Shown one piece after another: positions 59,559-64,000 of a stretch of DNA of 64,000 bases. The position numbers and the translations under genes were made by a program. Below the pieces are notes generated by a model. That model made no database searches, had not been told where the DNA came from, and was given only the letters and a program-made list of their open reading frames with translations. Source of the DNA: Nocardioides sp. PD653-B2 (lineage in GTDB: Bacteria; Actinomycetota; Actinomycetes; Propionibacteriales; Nocardioidaceae); the NCBI RefSeq assembly GCF_002117935.1, contig NZ_BDJE01000040.1, positions 1-64,000 on the forward strand, given 5' to 3'. Position 1 is the first letter of the stretch. Every line of letters starts with the position of its first letter.

Positions 59559-60496
59559 GCATCGCGGACGTCACCTCCCGCATCGGTCAGATCCAGGCCC
59601 AGCTGGCCCTGCTCGCCCCCACCGGGGGGAGCGCGGCCTCCTCCGCGGCCTTCGCCACCTCGATGAGCGCGGTCTCGGCCGCCGGCGCCACCTCGGCCGC
59701 CGACGCAACCACCGCAGGCGAGGCCGTGGTCGCCTCGGCGAAGAAGTACCTCGGCGTCCCCTACGTCTGGGGCGGCACCGACCCGGCGTCGGGCCTGGAC
59801 TGCTCCGGTCTCGTGCAGCGTGCCTACGCCGACCTCGGCTACGACCTGCCCCGCGTCTCCTACGAGCAGGCGACGGCCGGCCGGCCGGTCGCGAGCCTCG
59901 CCCAGGCACAGCCGGGTGACATCTTGGCCTTCGGCTCGCCGGTCCACCACGTCGGCATCTACCTGGGCGACAACCAGATGATCGAGGCACCCCGCCCGGG
60001 TCTCGAGGTGCGGGTCGGCCCGGTCTACGAGACCCCGTCCGCGATCCGGCGGATCGTCCCCGACGCCACCAGCGCGGTCACCCCGGCGTGGGCGACCCCG
60101 ACGGCACGCGTCGCCGCAGGCACGCCGTACTCCGGGCTGTTCGAGGCGGCCGCGCAGAAGTACGGCGTCAGCCCGACCCTGCTGGCCGCGGTCGCCCGCC
60201 AGGAGTCCGGCTTCGACCCGACCGTGACCAGCCCCGCCGGTGCGCAGGGCCTGATGCAGCTGATGCCCGCGACGGCCCGGGGCCTCGGCGTCAGCGACCC
60301 GTTCGACCCCGCCCAGGCGGTCGACGGCGCCGCCCGCCTGCTGAGCAGCCTGCTCGACCGCTTCGGCAGCACCCCGCTCGCGCTCGCCGCCTACAACGCC
60401 GGCCCGGGTGCCGTGCTGCGGTACGGCGGCGTGCCCCCCTACCCGGAGACGACGAACTACGTCCGCTCCGTCATGTCCATGGTGGAGGCCGCATGA
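59555..60496 (+). CDS. NlpC/P60-lytic transglycosylase fusion in the flagellar operon
   Basis: This 313-residue protein joins two wall hydrolases. The first (about 55-165) is NlpC/P60 with catalytic Cys83 in [12 protein letters not shown] and the histidine of HHVGIYLG (near 132). The second (about 190-313) is a Slt-type lytic transglycosylase with Glu217 in [22 protein letters not shown] and AYNAGPGAV. There is no Sec signal or membrane segment; the N-terminus ([19 protein letters not shown]) is helical, so export through the flagellar apparatus is likely. It overlaps fliJ and fliK by four bases. It probably opens peptidoglycan for the rod, the job of FlgJ elsewhere. Confidence 0.92.
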   Translation: MSIADVTSRIGQIQAQLALLAPTGGSAASSAAFATSMSAVSAAGATSAADATTAGEAVVASAKKYLGVPYVWGGTDPASGLDCSGLVQRAYADLGYDLPRVSYEQATAGRPVASLAQAQPGDILAFGSPVHHVGIYLGDNQMIEAPRPGLEVRVGPVYETPSAIRRIVPDATSAVTPAWATPTARVAAGTPYSGLFEAAAQKYGVSPTLLAAVARQESGFDPTVTSPAGAQGLMQLMPATARGLGVSDPFDPAQAVDGAARLLSSLLDRFGSTPLALAAYNAGPGAVLRYGGVPPYPETTNYVRSVMSMVEAA

Positions 60497-61617
60497 CCAT
60501 GTCCACGCCCATCCTCGGCCCGGTCCCGTCTGCGGCGCCGGGCACCGCAACGACCGCGCCCCCGGCCGGGAGCGACGCCGGCGACGCGTTCCTCGCCCTC
60601 GTGCTGGGCCTGCTCGACGAGACGTCCGGCCAGGCCGCGGCCACCGCCCCGCCGATGCCCGAGGTGCCGGCCGACGCGACCGCCACCGACTCCGCCCCTG
60701 ACGCCGCCCTTGATTCCGCCACCGCCGACACCGCGACCGAGGCCGCCGCGGCCGGGCTGGTGGTCGCGCCGATGGTCCCTCCCCTGGTCCAGGTCGCGGT
60801 GACGACCGCGGTCGTCCCGGCTGCCGTCGAGCCGGCCGCTCCTCCCTCGGACGGGTCGCCCCTCCCCCTGGCTGCGGAGATCCCGGCCGGGACGGCGACC
60901 CCGGCTCCGGTGCGGGCCGACATCGGCGACCCCGGCACGGACCCGGACCCGGCCGCCTCCGCCCCTGCTCCCCCGGCGCCCCCGGAGCCCGTCGCCGGCA
61001 CCGCCCCGGAGTCGTCGACCACCCCGGTCCCGACCGCCGGCGCGGCCGCGCCGGTGGCGTCCACCCCGACGGCCCCGACGGCCCCGACCGACATCCACCG
61101 GATCGGCCGGCAGGTCTTCTCGGAGGTCGTCCGGGTCGTCGCCGACCCGGACGGGCCGCGCCGGGTGACGGTGCGGCTCGACCCCGAGTCGCTCGGCGAG
61201 GTGCGGGTGGTGCTGACCAGCCGTCGCGGCGGGCTCGACGTCAGCCTCGCGGGCGGCGCCGAGGCCCGGCGCGCGCTCGCCGAGGGCGCCCCCGAGCTGC
61301 AACGCCTGCTCGAGGCGATCGGCCGGGGCGACGCGCGGATCACGGTCCGCGACCTCGCCGGCGTGCCCGTGCCGGCCACGGCCCTGGCACCGGTCGTCCA
61401 GCCGCCGACCGCAGCCACCGGCCTCTCGGCCGACCTCGCCGGCGGCTCGGGCACCAGCACCGGCAGCGGCACCGGACCCTCGGGTGGCGAGGCCGGCACG
61501 CAGGAAGACCCCCGTGGAAGCAGCACCGCCATGGACGGCACCCCGGCCCCGACGGCCCCGTCGCGGCGCACCGAGACGGTCACGGGGGTCCGCACGGGCC
61601 TCGACGTGACCATGTGA
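60493..61617 (+). CDS. fliK: Flagellar hook-length control protein FliK
   Basis: The 374-residue protein has a very long Ala/Pro/Thr-rich N-terminal region (to about 200) and then the FliK C-terminal domain [20 protein letters not shown], then [20 protein letters not shown] and the [20 protein letters not shown] helix. The domain is followed by another Gly/Ser/Thr-rich tail. It measures hook length and switches the export gate. It is coupled to the hydrolase gene before it. Confidence 0.9.
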   Translation: MTMSTPILGPVPSAAPGTATTAPPAGSDAGDAFLALVLGLLDETSGQAAATAPPMPEVPADATATDSAPDAALDSATADTATEAAAAGLVVAPMVPPLVQVAVTTAVVPAAVEPAAPPSDGSPLPLAAEIPAGTATPAPVRADIGDPGTDPDPAASAPAPPAPPEPVAGTAPESSTTPVPTAGAAAPVASTPTAPTAPTDIHRIGRQVFSEVVRVVADPDGPRRVTVRLDPESLGEVRVVLTSRRGGLDVSLAGGAEARRALAEGAPELQRLLEAIGRGDARITVRDLAGVPVPATALAPVVQPPTAATGLSADLAGGSGTSTGSGTGPSGGEAGTQEDPRGSSTAMDGTPAPTAPSRRTETVTGVRTGLDVTM

Positions 61618-61626
61618 GGAGACACC

Positions 61627-62097
61627 GTGTCCGTATCGGCAACCGAGGCCGTCACCCCGGCCGGCATGTACCAGCCGGCGACCAGCCCCGGCTCGACCAC
61701 CGACAAGGAGATGTTCTTGGACCTCATGGTCGCGCAGCTGCGCTACCAGGACCCGATGAACCCGGCCGACTCCGGCGAGTTCCTGGCCCAGAACGCCCAG
61801 TTCACGGCGCTCGAGAAGATGCAGGACGTCGCCGACCAGACCGCCGCCCTGCTGTCCGCCCAGGTGACCTTCGGCGCCGCCGGCCTGGTGGGCAAGAACG
61901 TGAGCTACCTCGCCGAGGACGGGACCTCCGTCTCGGGGCTGGTGCAGTCCGTGACCTACGACGCGAGCGGTCCGATGCTCGTCGTCGACGGAGCCCAGGT
62001 CACGCTCGGCCAGGTCACGTCCGTCGACGCGGTCGCCAAGACGCCCACCCCCGCGCCCACCCCCGCGCCCACCACTCCCGCACCCACCACCCCCTGA
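61627..62097 (+). CDS. flgD: Flagellar hook assembly protein FlgD
   Basis: The 156-residue protein has the FlgD start TTDKEMFLDLMVAQLRYQDP, MNPADSGEFLAQNAQFTALE, then a short SH3-like part (GKNVSYLAEDGTSVSGLVQS) and a Pro/Thr/Ala repeat tail. The Fn3-like insert of enteric FlgD is missing, as in other Gram-positive forms. It is the hook cap scaffold. It starts with GTG 61627. Confidence 0.93.
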   Translation: MSVSATEAVTPAGMYQPATSPGSTTDKEMFLDLMVAQLRYQDPMNPADSGEFLAQNAQFTALEKMQDVADQTAALLSAQVTFGAAGLVGKNVSYLAEDGTSVSGLVQSVTYDASGPMLVVDGAQVTLGQVTSVDAVAKTPTPAPTPAPTTPAPTTP

Positions 62098-62110
62098 TCA
62101 GGAGACCACC

Positions 62111-62959
62111 ATGCTTCGCTCCCTCTTCGCCGGCATCAGCGGCCTGCGCGTCAACCAGACCATGCTCGACGTGACCGGCAACAACATCGCCAACGCGAAC
62201 ACCGTCGGCTTCAAGTCGAGCAACACCGTCTTCCAGGACACCCTGTCGCAGATGCTCACCGCGGGCTCGGCCAACAACGGCGGCCGTGGCGGCACCAACC
62301 CGGTCCAGGTCGGCCTCGGCGTGCAGGTGGCCGCGACCACCACCAACTTCACCCAGGGCTCGAACGAGACGACGGGCCGGCCCACCGACCTGATGGTCCA
62401 GGGCGACGGCTTCTTCGTCGTCAGGAACGGCAGCCAGACCAGCTACACCCGCGCCGGCGCCTTCGGCTGGGACGACACGGGCACGCTGGTCAGCCCGGGC
62501 GGCGGTCGGGTGCAGGGCTACACCACCTTCGACGCCACCGGGACCCACACGGGTGCCGTCGGCGACATCAAGCTGCCGACCGACAACGGCGCGACGCCCC
62601 CGCAGGACCTCGCGTCGTACGAGATCGGCCGCGACGGCAAGGTGACCTGCACGTTCGAGGACGACAGCAGGCAGGTGATCGGCCAGATCGCGATGGCCGA
62701 CTTCGCGAACCCGATGGGCCTGTCGAAGGCCGGCGAGACCAGCTTCGTCGCGAGCGCCAGCTCGGGTGGGGCGACCCTCGGCGTGTCCGGCGAGGGCCGC
62801 CTGGGCGAGCTCAACCCGGGCTCGCTGGAGATGTCGAACGTCGACCTCGCCGCCGAGTTCACGAACCTGATCCTCGCCCAGCGCGGCTTCCAGGCCAGCT
62901 CGCGGGTGATCACCACGTCCGACCAGGTGCTCGAGGACCTGGTCAACATCAAGCGCTGA
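62111..62959 (+). CDS. flgE: Flagellar hook protein FlgE
   Basis: The 282-residue protein has RSLFAGISGLRVNQTMLDVT, GNNIANANTVGFKSSNTVFQ, ...LMVQGDGFFVVRNGSQTSYTRAGAF... and the end [20 protein letters not shown]. This short hook protein is like the Bacillus form (about 264 residues), so surface domains are small. FlgG/FlgF-like distal rod genes are not in the window. AGGAG precedes the ATG. A 16-bp hairpin follows. Confidence 0.93.
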   Translation: MLRSLFAGISGLRVNQTMLDVTGNNIANANTVGFKSSNTVFQDTLSQMLTAGSANNGGRGGTNPVQVGLGVQVAATTTNFTQGSNETTGRPTDLMVQGDGFFVVRNGSQTSYTRAGAFGWDDTGTLVSPGGGRVQGYTTFDATGTHTGAVGDIKLPTDNGATPPQDLASYEIGRDGKVTCTFEDDSRQVIGQIAMADFANPMGLSKAGETSFVASASSGGATLGVSGEGRLGELNPGSLEMSNVDLAAEFTNLILAQRGFQASSRVITTSDQVLEDLVNIKR

Positions 62960-62969
62960 CCCGCCCGGC

Positions 62970-63015
62970 ACGGGCCCGGCACCTGACCCACTCGGGGGAC
63001 AGGTGCCGGGCCCGT
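62970..63015 (+). terminator. Strong terminator hairpin after flgE
   Basis: A perfect 16-bp G+C-rich stem (62970-62985 with 63000-63015) encloses a 14-base loop, 10 bp after the flgE stop. It divides the long basal-body unit from flbD-motA, which may have its own promoter in the 100 bp that follow. Confidence 0.82.
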
Positions 63016-63116
63016 TGCCTGCGCGACGTTCCTCAGGTCCGGAGCCGGACCGCCGATCAGTCCCTGCGAGCCGCCACGGACGGCAGCTCGGTACTTGGCA
63101 CAAGGACGGTGCACCC

Positions 63117-63383
63117 ATGATCACCCTCACGCGACTCTCCGGGACGACGTTCGCGCTCAACTCGGACCTGATCGAGCGCGTCGACGCCACGCCGGACACC
63201 GTGGTCACGCTGGTCGACGGCAAGAAGTACGTCGTGACCGACAGCCTCCAGGACATCGTCGCGGCGGTCCGCCGGCATCGGGGGGAGGTGCTCGCGCTGA
63301 GCACGTTCGCCGACCTCGAGCCACGGGCGGCACCCAGGCTCCGCCTCGGCGCGGTCCCCCAGCTCGACCGGGCGGACTCCTGA
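63117..63383 (+). CDS. flbD: FlbD/SwrD-family flagellar protein
   Basis: The 88-residue protein matches FlbD/SwrD: MITLTRLSGTTFALNSDLIE, then ATPDTVVTLVDGKKYVV and the helix LQDIVAAVRRHRGEVL. In Bacillus this protein raises motor power by stator action. It shares the A of TGATG with motA, which supports a stator-linked role. It has a short Arg/Ala/Leu tail. Confidence 0.9.
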   Translation: MITLTRLSGTTFALNSDLIERVDATPDTVVTLVDGKKYVVTDSLQDIVAAVRRHRGEVLALSTFADLEPRAAPRLRLGAVPQLDRADS

Positions 63384-64000
63384 TGGATCCGGCAACCCTG
63401 ATCGGGGTGCTGCTCGCCTTCCTCGTGGTGATCGTCGCCAACGTGATGGAGGGCGGCAACCCGATGAGCCTCGTGCTGCTGCCCCCGCTGCTGCTGGTGT
63501 TCGGGGCGACCCTGCTGGTGTCGTTCGCCGGGGGGACCGTCGCCGACGCGAAGCTCGCGCTCCGCGGCCTCAAGCACGCCTTCACCGGCAAGGCCCCGAC
63601 CGCCAACCAGCTCGTCCCCGAGCTGGTCACCCTCGCCGAGAAGGCGCGCCGCGAGGGTCTGCTGGCCCTCGAGGACGCGGTCGCCGGCCTCGACGACCCC
63701 TTCCTCGTCCGGGCGCTCACGCTCGCCATCGACGGCACCGACCCCGAGGAGCTGCGCGACATCCTCGAGTCCGAGGTCGTCGCCCAGCGGGCCGAGGCCA
63801 AGCAGGCCGCCAAGTTCTTCGCCGCCGCCGGCGGCTACGCCCCGACGATCGGCATCGTCGGCACCGTGATGGGCCTCGTGCACGTCCTCGAGCAGCTGGC
63901 GGAGCCGGAGAAGCTCGGCCACCTGATCGCCGGGGCGTTCGTCGCGACGCTGTGGGGCGTGCTGTCGGCCAATCTGCTCTTCCTCCCCATCGCCGCCCGG
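63383..64000 (+). CDS. motA: Motor stator protein MotA (5' part, runs off window)
   Basis: The 206 codons present show MotA: TM1-2 at the start (DPATLIGVLLAFLVVIVANV, NPMSLVLLPPLLLVFGATLL), the cytoplasmic loop EKARREGLLALEDAVAGLDD, and GYAPTIGIVGTVMGLVHVLE, which begins TM3 with the key proline, followed by TM4. The proton-conducting stator needs MotB, expected just past the edge. It lacks a stop in the window. Confidence 0.94.
   Translation, partial: MDPATLIGVLLAFLVVIVANVMEGGNPMSLVLLPPLLLVFGATLLVSFAGGTVADAKLALRGLKHAFTGKAPTANQLVPELVTLAEKARREGLLALEDAVAGLDDPFLVRALTLAIDGTDPEELRDILESEVVAQRAEAKQAAKFFAAAGGYAPTIGIVGTVMGLVHVLEQLAEPEKLGHLIAGAFVATLWGVLSANLLFLPIAAR

Noticed and set aside
60700..61110. 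Ala/Pro/Thr codon repeats in fliK as a possible repeat array
   Set aside because: The low complexity is at the protein level and typical of FliK; there is no regular DNA repeat unit or spacer pattern.
62040..62096. Tandem CCCACCCCCGCG-like repeats at the end of flgD
   Set aside because: These encode a short Pro/Thr/Ala tail and are too few and irregular to be called a satellite or CRISPR repeat.

Overview
The window is G+C-rich DNA from an actinobacterium. The DUF222/13E12 HNH endonuclease, GlpR/SepX and Glp division genes, a DtxR/IdeR repressor, a PknB-type kinase, an LCP protein, an actinobacterial-type LexA box and a complete-looking flagellar locus together suggest a motile member of the Nocardioidaceae (Nocardioides-like). 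That placement is inferred from gene content only. No rRNA, CRISPR array, insertion sequence or intact prophage was seen.

Region 1 (1-10.4 kb) is patchy. It holds a 13E12-type HNH gene with repeated flanking DNA, a small secreted four-cysteine protein divergent from an ECF-like sigma factor and its coupled partner, housekeeping genes (SDR, PPOX-type protein, DUF3263, methyltransferase, prfC, GyrI-like), a sulfotransferase-like gene and a second small secreted protein. The last gene lies between tRNA-Ala(CGC) and a degenerate copy of that tRNA's 3' half, which looks like an old integration scar.

Region 2 (10.4-22.2 kb) is core chromosome. An actinobacterial division and molybdopterin-like cluster (sepX/glpR, GNAT, mog, moaC, glp, UTP-glucose-1-phosphate uridylyltransferase) is followed by 5-formyl-THF cyclo-ligase, a membrane-anchored penicillin acylase, an FmdB-like zinc ribbon, a SAF protein, mscL and an LCP protein.

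Region 3 (22.3-33.3 kb) is bounded by tRNA-Arg(CCU) and by a 35-bp direct repeat of that tRNA's 3' end 10.9 kb away. Beside the tRNA lie a perfect LexA-type SOS box, the first codons of a DUF5131 (phage Gp37/Gp68) gene and the remains of a tyrosine integrase. The rest is a catabolic set: two succinate-semialdehyde dehydrogenases, a GABA-type aminotransferase, half of a glutamate dehydrogenase, a LysR regulator, a SnoaL-like protein, an agmatinase/guanidinobutyrase-type ureohydrolase, an NCS1 permease, a cyclase-family hydrolase and a PuuR-like XRE-cupin regulator. The inferred route is guanidino or polyamine compound to GABA to succinate semialdehyde to succinate.

Region 4 (33.6-45.1 kb) holds unlinked chromosomal genes: a saccharopine-dehydrogenase-like reductase, DUF2277, a sirtuin, a Ser/Thr kinase, a DtxR repressor, a photolyase, a thioesterase-like protein, a GH13 enzyme, and a MarR/MFS efflux pair with a visible operator.

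Region 5 (45.2-64 kb, open at the right edge) is the flagellar locus. A leftward unit flgN-flgK-flgL-fliW-csrA faces rightward fliA, fliC, fliD-fliS-(fliT-like) and a tightly overlapping flgB-flgC-fliE-fliF-fliG-fliH-fliI-fliJ-(NlpC/P60-lytic transglycosylase)-fliK-flgD-flgE unit. A strong terminator then precedes flbD and motA, which runs off the window. The fliC leader carries a textbook CsrA-binding hairpin plus a GGA in the Shine-Dalgarno. With csrA and fliW nearby, this encodes all parts of the FliW-CsrA-flagellin feedback switch known from Bacillus.
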